64,000 nucleotides of DNA. It comes from Adenophora triphylla var. japonica. Lineage: Eukaryota > Streptophyta > Magnoliopsida > Asterales > Campanulaceae. The first letter of the stretch is position 1. Each line of letters starts with the position of its first letter. Shown in pieces: positions 1 to 12,470 of the stretch. The position numbers and the translations under genes are program-made. The notes under the pieces were generated by a model. It saw nothing but the letters and a program-made list of their open reading frames with translations. It ran no database searches and had not been told where the DNA came from. The stretch spans positions 930,001 through 994,000 of the forward strand of contig JAFEMH010000076.1 in the NCBI GenBank assembly GCA_022495995.1. The letters run 5' to 3'.

Positions 1-112
1 CATCTCTGACCGAGAGACGCAGAGTTGGTTCACGTGAGCGAAAGAAGACTCGCCGGGACGAGGGAAGAAAGGAAAGAATGGCGAGGGGACAAGCGCAGAT
101 GGCGCGGAATGA
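1..112 (+). pseudogene. C-terminal end of the antisense PMD ORF of element B
   Basis: On the plus strand (antisense to element B) the bases before the stop at 110-112 encode GRGKKGKNGEGTSADGAE, nearly identical to the C-terminus of the 460-residue antisense ORF at 21802-23380 in element P (GRGKKGKNGEGTSATGAE). A one-base deletion around 32-45 breaks the frame upstream, where P reads HVERKK and B has a TGA. This shows that both family members carry the antisense gene; the rest of B's copy lies left of the window. Confidence 0.75.
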
Positions 113-1149
113 CCTCCTAGGTATCCATTCATTGCATTGCAAACACATTATTAGTTAAATGTATTAAGTCGTCTTTTAGCATGTTGTGAACTTGAGAGTA
201 GACCGTGCTTGAACTCATCAAGAAATGTTGTAACCGTTAGTGATTTGTGATTTACTTTTAAAGCTTTGTCGAGACGCAAGATCTCTTGTTTGCCTTTGCT
301 TCGTTGTGCACTTTGTCTGGCGTCCATCTGACTTTTCTGTTGCATTCGCGGACCGAAGGCCTGGGCCCCGACGGCAATCCCCTTTGCCGAGGCTTTCAGG
401 CTTGGCCGAGAGGTTGAATGCTCCCTCGACAAGTCGTTTTGACGGTCTTTTTCGTAGCTTCCTTGCCTCTTGTTGGCGTCGGGCTCTTGACCTCAATTTC
501 AGCCTTCGCTTGAGCTTCTTTTGTTTTTTTTTTTTTTTTTTTTTTTTGTGAGCCCTTGCTCGAGCTCTTTTTTTTTTTTTTTTTTTTTTTTGAAGCGCGT
601 GAGGGCGAAGACAAGCCCCCGGCTTGGAAGCGTACGAGCCGTTTGATGCCGAGTGACCTCTGATGTCCTTTGATGTTGCCGCCGTCGTTTGACTTGGTCA
701 AGGTGACTGGCTGGGGCGTGTTCTTGAAAAGTGCGGAGCTTGATGGAGGTCGTGATTGACATTCAAACTTTTGACTTTTTTGTGTATTTTTAGACCGGAC
801 CAATTAAGGTTGCCTACGTTCCCCCGGACTAGAGGGCTCAGTCTCGCGTAGTTCGACACTACATGGAGTGCCAAGAGATGCACAGCTGTTCTTCTTCAGC
901 GAAGTATCTCGCGAAGTTTGCTTCCGTTGACCTGGATTCATGAAGGGATTGCCGTCTAGGTCCGTTAGCTTCATGGCGCCTCCGAGAAGATCTTTTCAAC
1001 CACGAAAGGGCCGATCCATGTGGGTTCCCATTTTCCCAGCTGGGTTGGTTCGAGTGGGAGGCTTTTCTTTGAGTACAAGGTCACCTTCCCCGATGTCTCG
1101 GGATTTGACTTTCTTGTCGAAAGCTCTAGCCATCCCGCTTTGATAGGCT

Positions 1150-2060
1150 CGGACGTGTTCCATGGCCTTTAGTCGTCGCTTCGTCTAGCGTGAGCCAATT
1201 CGTCATGTCGGCCGGAGCCATTCGACTTCGTTGATGTCATTTTCCAGAAGACTCTGGAGCGAGGGAATTTCCACTCGATGGGAAGGACTGCTTCCATCCC
1301 GTATGTCGTGGCAAATGGGGTTTCTCCCGTGGTCGTTTCCGACCGATGTGCGGTAGCCCCAAAGTGCAAGGTGCAGCTTCTCGGGCCAATCTCGTCCTCG
1401 GGTGGTCATTTTTCTGATGATCCGTTCGAGGGTTTTGCTTTGGCCGCTTCCACGGCGCCGTTTGTTTGTGGCCGGTAGGGAGAAGATTTGTGACGTGTGA
1501 TCTTGAATTCAGCCGCCAGCCTGTCGAATTCCCTTCGAAGTGTGAGCCGTTGTCCGATATGACCTCATTTGGGATGCCGTATCGGCATATGATGTTTTCC
1601 TTGAGGAAATGCGCGACCTTCTTGGAGGTGAGTACCTTGTAGGACTTGGCTTCGACCCATTTGGTGAAGTAGTCGATGGCTACTAAGATGAACTCGTGAC
1701 CGTTGCCGCCCGGGCGGAGCGATTTTCCCGATGACGTCAATTCCCAAGTGGCAAAGGGCCAAGGTGTAGTCATGCAGTAGAGATCGTGGGGCGGCAGATG
1801 ATTGAGGTTGGAGAACCGTTGGCACTTGTCGCAGCCTTCTGACAAAGTGGATGCAATCTGCCTCCACTGGAGATCCAAAGAGTAGCCCATCCCGAGAATG
1901 ATTTGCATCGTGGCTCGGCGTTCATGTGGGGACCGCAAGCCCCATTGTGGACTTCGTTCATGAACTTGTCCGCTTCTTCTTGGCCGACGCAGCCGTAGGA
2001 GTGGCCCATGGTAGCGTTTCTTGTATAGCATGTCCCCGAGGATGACGAAGTGAGAGGCAA
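1150..2060 (-). pseudogene. Integrase region of element B (frameshifted)
   Basis: Reading leftward, the H2C2 zinc-finger segment (MLYKKRYHGPLL, then CDKCQRFSN) is followed by the catalytic core. Core motifs visible are GHEFILVAIDYFTKWVEAKS and IPNEVISDNGSHFEG, which supplies the second aspartate of the D,D-35-E triad. Frameshifts after SDNGSHFEG push the glutamate-containing segment and C-terminal domain into other frames. It aligns throughout with the much better preserved integrase at 20270-21379 of element P. It cannot make an active enzyme as it stands. Confidence 0.85.
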
Positions 2061-2066
2061 GGCGTT

Positions 2067-2769
2067 TTAGTGGCCATGATGCTCTTGGTTTTGACCCCTT
2101 CGTGTGGGTCTTCCTTGTTCATGAAGGTGGTTTCCGCTCTTGAGGTATTGGAAGATCCGGTTATACCATGGCTCATTGACGGGCTTAGGGTTCCGGTTCG
2201 ATCTCACAACAAGAGGCGTGAATTTCCTTTCGTCCGACTTTGAAGGGTTTGATTGCTTTTCCTTCGGGATTTCCACAAGGGAAGCCAAGGTGGCTAAGGC
2301 ATCCGCAAACCCGTTTCGGTCTCTTGGCAAGTAATGGAAGGTGACCTCTTCGAATTGTGTGATGAGGTCCTCTATGCAGCATGGTATTTTTGCAAGCCCG
2401 GTCTATGGTTTTCCACTTGTTGAGACTTGGTTGATGATCAAGGCCGAGTCCCCATAAACTTCGAGTTTCGGACATTCCTCTCGAGTGCGGCTTGTAGTCC
2501 AAGAAATAAGCAGCTTCATATTCGGCGGCATTGTTGGTTACCTCGAAATTGAGCTTTATAGCAATTGGGGTGTGCTCGTCCTTGGGATCCACCAAGAGCA
2601 TACCGATGCCGTTTCCTTTTGGTTGGCCGCTCCGTCAAAGAACAAGCTTGCCATCGATTTTCGCTTCGATCGTGAAGATTCCCTCGTCCGGAAATTGTGG
2701 TTCGGGGCCTCGAGCCTCGTCGGTTGGGAAATCGCCCGCTTGTTCACCCATGGCCCGTCCCTTGATTGA
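2067..2769 (-). pseudogene. Second (archaeal-type) RNase H domain of element B
   Basis: Fragments in several frames spell FFDGAANQK, MLLVDPKDEHTPIAIKLNFE and VTNNAAEYEA. These are the first catalytic aspartate and the AEYEA glutamate of an RNase H fold. It sits between the RT-linked RNase H and the integrase, as in Tat/Ogre elements with a duplicated RNase H. The intact counterpart is at 19511-20060 on the plus strand. Multiple indels break it. Confidence 0.8.
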
Positions 2770-2778
2770 CTTTTTGGT

Positions 2779-4240
2779 TTACGTACTTGATGTCAAATTC
2801 TCGCTAGGAAGAAAGACCATTTCGCGAGCCTCATCGACAGAGATGGTTTGTCGAAGAGGTATTTGATCGGGTCCATTTTGGAAACCAAGTGTACTGTGTG
2901 CGATCGCATGTAGTGCCGTAGTTTCCCGACAACCCATACCAGCCGCGCAGTTTTTTCGAGGGCCGAGTAATTGAGTTCGCCGCCTTGAAACTTTCGACCG
3001 ACGAAGTAGATGGCGCTTTCGACCCGCGACTCCTTCTTTTCTTGACAGAGCATGGCTCCAATCGCGGTGTTGGTCACGCTTAGGTATAGCAACAAAGGGC
3101 TTTTCCTCGTGGGGAGGACAGAGAATCGGAGGACTCACAAGGTATGCTTTTATTTTTTCAAAGGCATCTTGGCATTCCGAGTTCCATTCGATGTCGGCGT
3201 TCTTCTTCATCGGCTTGAAGATTGGCTCGCACATAGAGGTCAATTGGTTGACGAAGCGGCCGATATATTGCAGGCGGCCCATGAAGCTTTTCACCTCCGT
3301 CCGAGTTTGCGGTGGTCTCATTTCGATGATAGCCTTGATCTTTTGAGGATCAACCTCGATGCCTCTCTCGGTGACCATGTATCCCAAAACCTTGCCTCGG
3401 CTAACCCCAAATGTGCATTTGGCGTGGTTAAGCCTCATTGAGTGTTTTCGGAGGCGATTGAAGAATTTTCTCAGTTCTGTGAGGTGTTGTCCGTCTCGAT
3501 CCCTTTGAGTGGATGATCATGTCATCGACGTACACTTCGATCTCCTTCGTGGATCATATCGTGGAAGAGGGCGGTTGCCGCCCGTGGTAGGTAGCCCCTA
3601 GCTGCTCTTTAGTCCGAACGGCATTACCGTATAGCAAAAGAGGTTCCCCAGGGGTTGTGAAAGCTGTCTTTTCTTGGTCTTCTTCGGCCATCTTGATCCG
3701 ATTGTAGCCGCAAAACCGTCCACGAAGGACTTGATTTCGAAATTGGTCAGAGTGTCTACCAACATGTCGATGTTGGGTAGTGGAAAATCGTCCTTGGGAC
3801 TTGCTTTGTTGAGATCTCGAAAGTCCACGCAACAAACAGTACTTTTCCATTGGCCTTGGTGACCGTGACGATATTGGAGAGCCATGTGGGGTACTCGATC
3901 ACCACCGATGAAGCCGACGCGAGCATTTTTTCGATCTCCTCTTTGACTTGTAAAGACCATTCCTGGCTTGATTCGGCGTAGCTTTTGCTTGATGGGCTTA
4001 GCCTCGGGATTCAAGGGGATCCGGTGCTCTACAATGTTAGGATCTAATCCGGGCATGTCTCGGTAGGACCAAGCGAACACATCCACGAACTCTTTGAGCG
4101 GTGCCAATGCGTCTTGCTGCGTGCCGGTGAAGAAACTTCCGATTTGCGTCTCTTTTGGCTCTTCGGCGGTTCCCAAATTCACTTTGGTTAAAACCTCCTC
4201 GCGGCTTGGGCCCGGTTTTTCTCTCGTTTGACAACATGCT
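2779..4240 (-). pseudogene. Reverse transcriptase plus RT-linked RNase H of element B
   Basis: The N-terminal part opens with NLGTAEEPKETQIGSFFTGT and proceeds through VDFRDLNKASPKDDFPLPN and FCYTVMPFGLK. The active-site motif YVDDMI is readable near 3525. The connection domain (MRLNHAKCTFGVSRGKVLGY, then FMGRLQYIGRFVNQLTSM) is followed by a linked RNase H segment (SAIYFVGRKFQGGELNYSAL). Catalytic motifs are present but the frame breaks at about 3590-3600, 3530 and 3440-3100. This is the only RT copy of this family in the window: element P has lost it and the duplicated unit at 9751-13648 stops before it. Confidence 0.87.
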
Positions 4241-4440
4241 TAAAGATGTGCTTAATGTATTGTTCGTTTAATGTATGCACTTCTTTATCAAGTGAATCGT
4301 TATTAGCTTGTTTGTGTGTTAGTTAATTTATCGGTTGTTAAAGATGCAATGAGAGGATACTCGGAAAGATCGAAGCATTCATTAAGAGCATACGGGAATA
4401 CATTATTGGCAATGAGTTCGTAATCTTACGGCGTGAGGCC

Positions 4441-7111
4441 ATCGGATGACTCGAGAGACTCAAATTCAAAGCTAATGGACTCGGGATGAGTTTTGACACT
4501 AGACTCTAGGACTCGAGGTCGAGACCAAGTTGTTCGATCATGTCCTTTTTCTTTGGCCGGGTAGGTCGGGAGAATGTGGCCCGGTTATTGAGTGGCAATG
4601 AGCTTGATAGGAGATGGGGCTTGAAAGGCTTTATGTCACCGTTCCCGATCATTGCTATCACGAGTTATCGAAACAAAATCGATTAGATCAGGCATCTTGA
4701 TTTCTTCTTTGAAGAAGCGAGTGGAGCGGTGGTTCGTCCCAAGCATCGTCTGTGGAGTCTTTTGCTTTTGTCTTGGGCATTACTAGCTCGAATGCGGACT
4801 CGTCCCGCTTGTTGAAGAGCAGGAGTGTTGACGAGAGAGTTTTTCGAATTCTTCCACCAAAGAGGTTTTCCGAACCAAAATTCATTGTGAATAGTGGTGG
4901 TTGTGGATCCCGGCGGGGGCGGTGTGTCGAGGAATGCTCTTCGGACGGGATTTGGCTTGAGGCCTCGAATCTTGCCGAGGTTACTGCGGAGCTTGTCCAT
5001 GGTTGTCGGCCGGCTTTGTTTGGCGCGATCGGCTCTGTTCCGCTTTTACGGATCTTCTTCCAAGTTGCCGGCCTTCCTTGTGAAGTACTTGGTCATGTCG
5101 AAGGCTGTAAGGACGAAGATCGGAGATTGCGTGCAAGCCTCTTTTGTTATACGTGGAGCGTTTTCGTGCGGCTCGCTTGTCCTCGCATGATGTGTTCGGG
5201 AGTAGGAGAGTATCCCCGAGCCGTGCGGGGTATTACTCGTTCTTTGATATTGATGATACGTTGAGTGCCACTGATGGCGTTTTCCGAACCGAGCCCCGGG
5301 ATGTAGTTCATGTGCTTCATCATTTTCATCGGGGGAGGAATCTTGTCCCAAATCAAAGCGAGTCTATGTGGCACACACGGGCCTTTGGGCTCTCGATGGT
5401 GAACCACTGTGAGCATCATGCCGTCATCGTCGTGTTTGATCTCTAAGGCCGGGACGCCGTTGGTGTCGGTCCTTTCGGTGACTATCTTGTCGCCGTAGAT
5501 GATGGTCGAATCTGTTCCTTGGATGAACTACGCATTGATGGAGAGTGGATGCCACCCCATTTATACGATGTAGCCACGGGCGTCCCAAAATGGCGATGAA
5601 GGTGATCGGGATGTCGATGACTTGGAAGTACGTCGGGACCATTTGTTTTCCAAACCAAAGGTTCAAGGTGGCTATTCCCAGGCTGGGCGGGATGTTGAGT
5701 CGTATGCCTTGATTGCACAGTCGAGGGTTTTAGATCGATTGCTTTGATCCCTAGTAAATCCATCATTTTGGCTGGAAGGACGTTCATGGATGATCCCCCA
5801 TCTACCAAGACCCGAGGAGACGGCGCTCGTCCGGTTGAGCTGTTATGTAGAGAGGCTCGTTGTGAGTCGGCCCAAATTTTGGAAGATCGAGCTACGTGAA
5901 GGTGATGATATTCTTTGTAATTGACGTTGCCAATCATACGGCTGCTTCATCGGGTGTCCTGTGATGGGAACCATGGTGCAGGCCGAGCTTTCCTCCAACT
6001 TGAGCTTGTGCGGGTAAGATGAAGTGAGTAAGGACCAGAGTGAGATGTTAGCACAGTGCGCTTGAGCTGTGTCAAGACGGGATCTTGACCTTTGGGTCCA
6101 AGGTTTCGGCTTCCTTGGCGTAGGGCCCCTTTTCAATTCGTGGCTCGGGTATGGGCGGCCTTTTGTCTGTCGTGGAGGATTCAGCTGGGATTTGGCCAGG
6201 AACGTGTCGGAACATTCACCTCTGGACTTATGGTTTTGCTTGTCTCTCCCGTTTGCAGGTGGGAGGAGCACGATTGGCGTAAGGCCGGCTGCGCATTTCA
6301 ATTCGTTCCTTTGTCATGGCTTTTCTTGAAGCATCAATAGTGGCTTTGAGATCTTCCCAAGACGGGGTTGGATTATACGGACCTTCGGGCCTTCGGTGGC
6401 GGTGCGGCTTCGTCCCAGTGATCATGGAGCAAACATTGCCGTGGCCACTGTGCGAGAACTAGGAGGGAGATTTCTTTGGAGTAGATGACATAGTAGTCAA
6501 ACTTTCTGAGGGTTCTCCAAGGGTTCCGGCCCAGTGGGATCACCGGATTCATACCTCTTTTTCGGTTTTGTTGAGAAGATAGCTTCTTCTTTCGTCGAGG
6601 AGCGGCCCTCGTTCATTGCATCACGGAATTCCATTTCCGAGACAAACACTTCCTGTCCCTTGAGCGTCCCACCGAATGTGTTCGTTGTTCGGCGGTGGTA
6701 TCGGGACCTCGGGAGGCTGGATGGGCGGGCTTTCCTCTGGAAGGTCTTGTGGTCTTACGTCATCTTGCATTGGCTCGTCTGAGGGTAAGCTTGACTTCTC
6801 AGGAGACAATGAGAGATGTTAGAGGCTGGAGAGCGATCATGGCTTAGGAAGCCCCGAGGTAGTTGGGTGGCTAAGGTTAGAAGTGGTGCATGGCACCTTC
6901 GATCGAGCTTGTTGCTCACCTTGACGTTTCTCAATAGCCGCTGAGGACTGCGAACTTCTTCCGGTGTTGGGAAATTTCTTGGGGTAAGGTCCGTTCTCAT
7001 CGTTGTTATCCGCGACTTGGCCGTAGGGGAATTGACGGTATCTGAGTGACGAGAGGTGGGTAGGACCTTCTTTGTTTTGACAGGAGACGGGTTCCAGGTA
7101 CTCTCGACCAC
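4441..7111 (-). pseudogene. gag-protease region of element B (frameshifted)
   Basis: The clearest landmark is a retropepsin-like segment near 5800-5840, SPRVLVDGGSSMNVLP, with the D-G-G-S active site. ILGRPWLHRINGVASTLHQ near 5560-5590 is a conserved Tat-clade motif just downstream of protease. MKMMKHMNYIPGLG near 5290 lies in the linker before RT. Gag sequence is expected upstream (6200-7111) but is so frame-broken that I rely on position and on alignment to 9751-12470. The P copy has a different active-site context (VDNGSAVN), so gag-pro has diverged more between B and P than integrase has. Confidence 0.7.
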
Positions 7112-8318
7112 TCTACGGTAGTTGGAGGGGTGACGGGCAAGAGTTTAGACACGGGAATGGCCTAACGGGATAAAAGGGGAAAGCTCACGTGGCATGCGGT
7201 TTAGTTTCTTTTTATTTTTCGATTTTTTTGTTGTTTTAATTTACTTAAAACATGTTTTCTCGAGAGTCCTAGGTAGGTTGGAAAAGATTGCTCTTCTTTT
7301 TCGCAACTATGCTAGATCTGGGTCGATGGAGACCATACGTGCGGCTATAAGCCCCTCGTTTTGCACACTGTATTTCGACATCCCGGGGTGGGCGGCCCCG
7401 AGCGAGGTCCTATAGTGCAAGCGGTTTCCACCGGCCTAAAGAAAAATCGAACCTAAGGGCCAAGCTGTCATGTTCGTTTTGATGCGTTAGCCATGTGAAT
7501 AGTGAACCCAGAAGCCGGCTGAGTCAAGATCGGAGTCAAGTTCGGCATGACCTCTCTTTACCTTGCTTGCGCAAGGGATGCAGTGACGTTAGGCGTTGGG
7601 TAGGTCATATTGTCATGGGCGACGTATCAAGCGTGATGACATGGTGTCATGCGAGCATGGATGTATATCGGGACGGAACATCGTGCAGGTGTAGCCGGAA
7701 ATCAAGATCGAGTCAAGATTTTAGCATGACCTTTCATCGCTTTGCTTGCGAGGATCTTGAGTTCCGAGCCTTGACTCGAAAAATGGCCGGCATGGTATAT
7801 GTATCGAGTTTGTATGACACGGGTGAGGTAAAAACAGCAGAGTGGACGAGTGTGACTCGAGGCTTCAACGTGCGGGGTTGACGCTTGGCTAGGATGGGAT
7901 GTTTGGAATGATCCGTGCGCGCCCCGAGGCCTAGGAAGACCAAAGCGGGCTGGCCCGAGACCACTCCGGGTTAAGGGTTGTAGTGTGCGGTGTATCACGA
8001 GGCGGCGGTGCGCATAGTGTGCGGTGTAACCGAGGCGGCGGTGTGAGTAGAGTGCGGTGTAACAGGCGGCGGTGCGCGTAGTGTGCGGTCTCTAAAATTC
8101 TTTTTACGAGTAAAATAGAAATTTTTGAAGAATTTTAAATGTATGCGCGAGATGTATATTGATGCATTTTTTTTTGTATTTTTTTTTTTTTTTTTTTTAA
8201 ATAAAAACGAAGCACGTGCACACACACTTGATTAAAGGAAGGGGTAAAATGAAAGTTTGACCCTAAATCATCGTTTTAAAAATCTTTTGTTTTGTTTAAA
8301 AGTTTTTTTAAAACAAAA
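7112..8318 (-). other. 5' untranslated leader of element B, with a short tandem repeat
   Basis: No supported gene. The stretch between the primer-binding site and gag holds homopolymer T/A runs (about 8167-8200) and, at about 7975-8092, three imperfect copies of a 36-40 bp unit around GTGTGCGGTGTAACCGAGGC. The same leader and repeat recur at 12471-13648. Confidence 0.6.
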
Positions 8319-8337
8319 TGTCCTCAGCAGAGTCGCC
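8319..8337 (-). promoter_or_regulatory. Primer-binding site of element B, tRNA-Arg type
   Basis: On the minus strand, three bases after the LTR end, the sequence reads TGGCGACTCTGCTGAGGA. It is complementary, with small mismatches, to the 3' end of a plant tRNA-Arg (CCCAGCGGAGTCGCCA). tRNA-Arg priming is established for Ogre-like elements. Confidence 0.8.
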
Positions 8338-8341
8338 AATT

Positions 8342-9740
8342 TGAAATTACCGGATCGAAGCGGGCCTCGCGGCCCGGCATACGGCATCTTTCGCGTTGGA
8401 GGTGTCTCGCGTTTGTTTTCGCATTTGTAGAGTCGCCGCGCCGTTTTATTAAGCCCCAGAAAACATTGAAAAAGGGCATCGGTTTAAAGATAATTTTAAA
8501 GCATTTTTGTGTGATGAGATTTTGAGTTCGGAGGTCGAGATGACTCCCAGGGAAGAGAATATTAGAATATTAGAGCTCACCGAGTAGCCTCGTAAAACGA
8601 GTCTTTCGGATACCCCTAATATCCTTTAAATGTTGTGTGTGTGTGTGTGTGCTTTTAAAAATGCATCTTTGTATCGGATGTCTACATTGTATGCTATGTA
8701 TGGAAATGTATTGAAATAGTATAGGAAGGAAGCCTTACCAATATTGGTTCGTGTCATCTTCATTGCAGGGAATGGTGTTGGAGGTCGGAGTAGCGTTCGG
8801 TATGGATCGGGATTGCTTCGGGAGGGGCCGGTTGTACGCGGACGAGTTTCGGCGTGAGTTGAGGTTGTAGGAGCTGCGTTCGGGGCGAAGAGGTTCGGCG
8901 TGCGTGGGGATCGTCGGGATCACTCGGGCGAGAGGTTCGGCGTGCGTTGTGGTGGCGGAGTCACTCGGGCGGAGTTTCGGCGTGGTTTGGGATCGTCGGT
9001 TTGACTCGGAAAGAGCGGGACAGGTGGAAAGACCGGGCAAGGCCTCGGAGTACCACGAGGGGCCTCGGGAGTACCTCGAGAGTGCCTCGGGGGCGCGGGA
9101 GCGTCTCGGGAGCGCTCGGGAGGCCGGAGCACCACGAGGGAGCTCGGAAGGCCTCGGAAGGATCCGAAAGGGGCGGGAGTGCCTCAAGAGGACTTAGAGG
9201 GGAGCGAAGGCTAAGGGAGGAAGAGAGAAGAGGGAGGTGTGTGAAAATGAGGAGGAGGAGCCCTCTGTTTATAGTAAAAATTTCGGAGCAAAGAGGTCGT
9301 ACGGACCTTCTTGGTTATCCGAGAATTTTGGATTTCCTCGATTTGAGGAATCTCAATGATGGAGAATATTACGGAATGATGGTGTTCCACGAGCAATAAG
9401 GTCCGTGCGGACCATCTTGCATGCAAAGAGGTCGTACGGACCAACTCTGCAGGAAGTAATCATTTTCCCGGGATTTGAGGGAATATTGTGGACTTTAAGG
9501 GGATTTAGTAATCATTGACACAAAGAGGTCCGTACGGACCTTAATTGCTTTTTCGATTTCTGAAAATTCCCAAAAGGTCCTTTTGTCCCTTTTTATCCAG
9601 GAAGGCTCCTCCACTTGGTTTGGTTGGGGGTTTGAGAGGGTTTGAGAAGGTTTTGAGTGAGAGAGGTCTACGAGGCTGCGTGGATGAGTCTGCGGTGTTT
9701 CCGTGTGTTTGAAAGGGGTGATCCAGTTGGGGTACTTACG
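8342..9740 (-). repeat. LTR1 (Tat/Ogre family), 1.4 kb
   Basis: The minus-strand LTR begins GTAAGTACCCC at 9740 (the expected initial T-G is altered at the junction) and ends ...GGTAATTTCA at 8342. It aligns over most of its length with LTR2 and LTR3 but lacks about 75-80 bp near its 3' end. U3 carries four palindromes (9294-9307, 9400-9413, 9430-9442, 9527-9540); only the last is a perfect GGTCCGTACGGACC. The TATA box position (9266-9273) reads TATAAACA instead of TATAAATA, so the promoter is probably weakened. Confidence 0.88.
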
Positions 9741-9750
9741 GTGAGGCCGT

Positions 9751-12470
9751 CGGATGACTCGAGGACTCAAATTCAAAGATAATGGACTCGGGATGAGTTT
9801 TGACACTAGACTCTAGGACTCGAGGGTCGGACCAAGTTGTTCGATCATGTCCTTTTTGCGCGGTGGAGTCGGAGAAGGTGGCCCGGTTATTGAGTGGCAA
9901 TGAGCTTGATAGGAGATGGGGCTTGAAGGGCTTTATGTCACCGTTCCCGATCATTGCTATCACAGAGTTATCGAAACAAAATCGATTAGATCGGCATCTC
10001 GATTTCTTCTTTGAAGCGAGTGGAGCGGTGGCTCGTCCCAAGCATCGTACGCGGAGTCTTTTGCTTTTGTCTTGGGCATTACTAGCTCGAATGCGAGACT
10101 CGTCCCGTTTGTTGAGGGCGGGAGTGTTGACAGAGAGTTTTTCGAGTTCTTACGCCCAGAGGGGTTTTCCGAACCAAAATTCGTTGTGAATAGTGGTGGT
10201 CGTGGATCCCGGTAGGCGGTGTGTCGAGAAATGCTCTTCGGACGGGATTTGGCTTGAGGCCTACGAATCTTGCCCGAGGTTACTGCTGGAGCTTGTCCAT
10301 GGTTGCGAGCCGGCTTTGTTTGGCGGCGATCGGCTCTGTTCCCTTTTACGGATCTTCTTCCGAGTTGCCGGCCTTCTTTGTGAAGTACTTGGTCATGTCG
10401 AAGGCCGTAAGGACGAAGATCGAGAGATTGCGGGTACGCCTCTTTTTGTTATACGCGGAGCGTTTTCGTGCGGCTCGCTTGTCCTCCGCAATGTGTTCGG
10501 GAGTAGGGGAGTATCCCGAGCCGTGCGGTATTACATTCTTTGATATTGATGATCCGTTAGGTGCCACGATGGCGTTTTCCCAAGCCCAGAGCCCCGGGAT
10601 GTAGTTCATGTGCTTCATCATTTTCATCGGGGAGGGATCTTGTCCCAAATCAAAGGCGGAGTCTATGTGGCACACTTGGGCCTTTCGGCTTTCGATTGTG
10701 AACCATGTTAGCATCATGCCATCATCGTCGGGTTTGATCTCTAAGACCGGGACGCCGTTTGTGTCGGTCCTTTCGTCGACTACGCTATCACCGTAGATGA
10801 TGGTAAGATCTGTTCCTTGGACGAACTTTACGCACTGATGGAGAGTGGATGCCACCCCATTGATGCAGTGTAGCCAAGGGCGTCCCAAAATGGCGATGAA
10901 GGTGATCGGGATGTCGATGACCAGGAAATCCGTCGGGACCATTTGTTTTCCAAACCACGGGTTGAGTGGCTATTCCCAAGACTGGGCGGGATGTTGAGTC
11001 GTATGCCTTGATTGCACACGAGTTGAGGGCTTTAGATCGGTTGCTTTGATCCCTAGCAAATCCATCATTTGGCGGGAATGACGTTCATGGATGATCCCCC
11101 GTCTACTAAGACCCGAGGAGACGGCGCTCGTCCGGTTGAAGCGTTATGTAGAGAGGCTCGTTGTGGTCGGCCCAAATTTTGGAAGGTCGAGCTGCGTGAA
11201 AGTGATGATGTTCTTTGTAGTTAACATTGCCAATCATCTGGCTTGCTTCATCGGGTGTTCTTGTGATGGGAACCATGGTGCGGACCCGGAACTTTCTTCC
11301 AACTTGAGCTTGTGCGGGTAAGATGAAGTGAGTAAGGACCGAGTGAGATGTTAGCTGAGTGCGCTTGAGGCGTGTCAAGACGGGATCTTCGACCTTTGGG
11401 TCCAAGATTTGACTTCTTTGGCGTAGGACCCCTTTTGATTCGTGGCTCAAGTATGGTGGCCTTTTGTCTGTCAGTGGAGGATTGGCTGGGATTTGGCCGG
11501 AACGTGTCGAACGTTCGCTCTGGACTTATGGTTTTGCTTGTCTCTCCCATTTACGTAGTGGGAGGAGCTGATTGGCGTAAGGCCGAGGCTGCGCATTTCA
11601 ATTCGTTCCTTTGTCATAGCCTTTCTTGAAGCATCAATAGTGGCTTTGAGATCTTCCCAAGACAGGGTTGGATTATCTGGACCTTCGGGCCTTCGGTGGC
11701 GGTGCGGCTCGTCCCAGTGATCATGGAGCGAACATTGCCGTGGCCTTGTGCGGAAGCTAGGCTTCTTTGGAGTAGATGACATAGTAGTCAAACTTTCCTG
11801 AGGGTTCTCCAAGGGTTAGGCGTGGGATCACCGGATTCATACCTCTTTTTCGGTTTTGTTGAGAAGATAGCTTCTTCTTTCTTCGAGGACGGCCCTCATT
11901 CATTTCATCACGGAATTCCATTTCCGAGACAAAACTCTGTCCCTTGAGGCGTCCCACTTGAGATGTGTTCGTTGTTCGGCGGTGATGCGGGACCTCGGGG
12001 AGAGGCTGAATGGACGGAGGCTTTCCCAGGAGGGTCTTGTGGCCTTACGTCATAACCGCATGGCTCGTATGAGGGTAACGGGTTGACTTACAGGGAAACA
12101 ATGAGAGATGTTAGAGGCTGTCAGGCGAGCGTCATGACTTAGGAAGCCCCGGGTAGTTGGGTGGCTAATGTTAGAAGTGGTGCATGGCACCTTCGATCGA
12201 GCTTGTTGCTCACCTTGGCGTTTCTCAATAGCCGCATGAAGACACCGCCAAACTTCTTCCAATGTTGGGAAATTTCTTGGGGTAAGGTCCCGTTTTCATC
12301 GTTGTTATCCACCGATTTGGCCGTAGGGAGTTGACGGATTGTCTGGTGTAGTCAGGAAGGAGGTAGGACCTTCTTTGTTTTGATACTTGGGAGACGGGTT
12401 CCTGGTACTCTCGACCACTCTCTGTTAAATTTGTAGGGGGTGATGGGCAAGGTTTAGACACGGGAATGGC
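9751..12470 (-). pseudogene. gag-protease fragment of unit A
   Basis: Parallel to 4441-7111. The best-preserved block (about 10942-10350) reads MVPTDFLVIDIPITFIAILG, then RPWLHCINGVASTLHQCVKF, then MKMMKHMNYIPGLW. The last part, FDMTKYFTKKAGNSEEDP, is clearer here than in the B copy. Protease active-site coding (RVLVDGGSS equivalent) lies near 11100. It is frame-broken and presumed inactive. Confidence 0.72.

Larger units (their letters stand above)
1..9740 (-). mobile_element. Element B: Tat/Ogre-type Ty3/gypsy retrotransposon, degenerate, runs off left edge
   Basis: Reading on the minus strand the order is LTR1 (9740 to 8342), a tRNA-Arg type primer-binding site, leader, gag-pro, RT-RNase H, a second (archaeal-type) RNase H, integrase, then the end of an antisense ORF at the window start. 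Dual RNase H, tRNA-Arg priming and an antisense ORF downstream of integrase are established marks of the Tat/Ogre branch. Reading frames break every 100-300 bases. The 3' LTR is not in the window. The family is the same as the plus-strand element at 15144-29738: their integrase and 3' regions align well. Confidence 0.88.

Noticed and set aside
396..803. 135-residue Lys-rich open frame
   Set aside because: Consists of poly-T/poly-A translated as lysine runs in non-coding sequence of element B.
8735..9399. Long overlapping open frames on both strands in the LTRs (also at 14061-14725, 16544-17075 and 28815-29350)
   Set aside because: They come from GC-rich, tandemly repeated R/U5 sequence (CGAGGC and 41-bp repeats), are present in several frames at once and have no domain; they are not genes.
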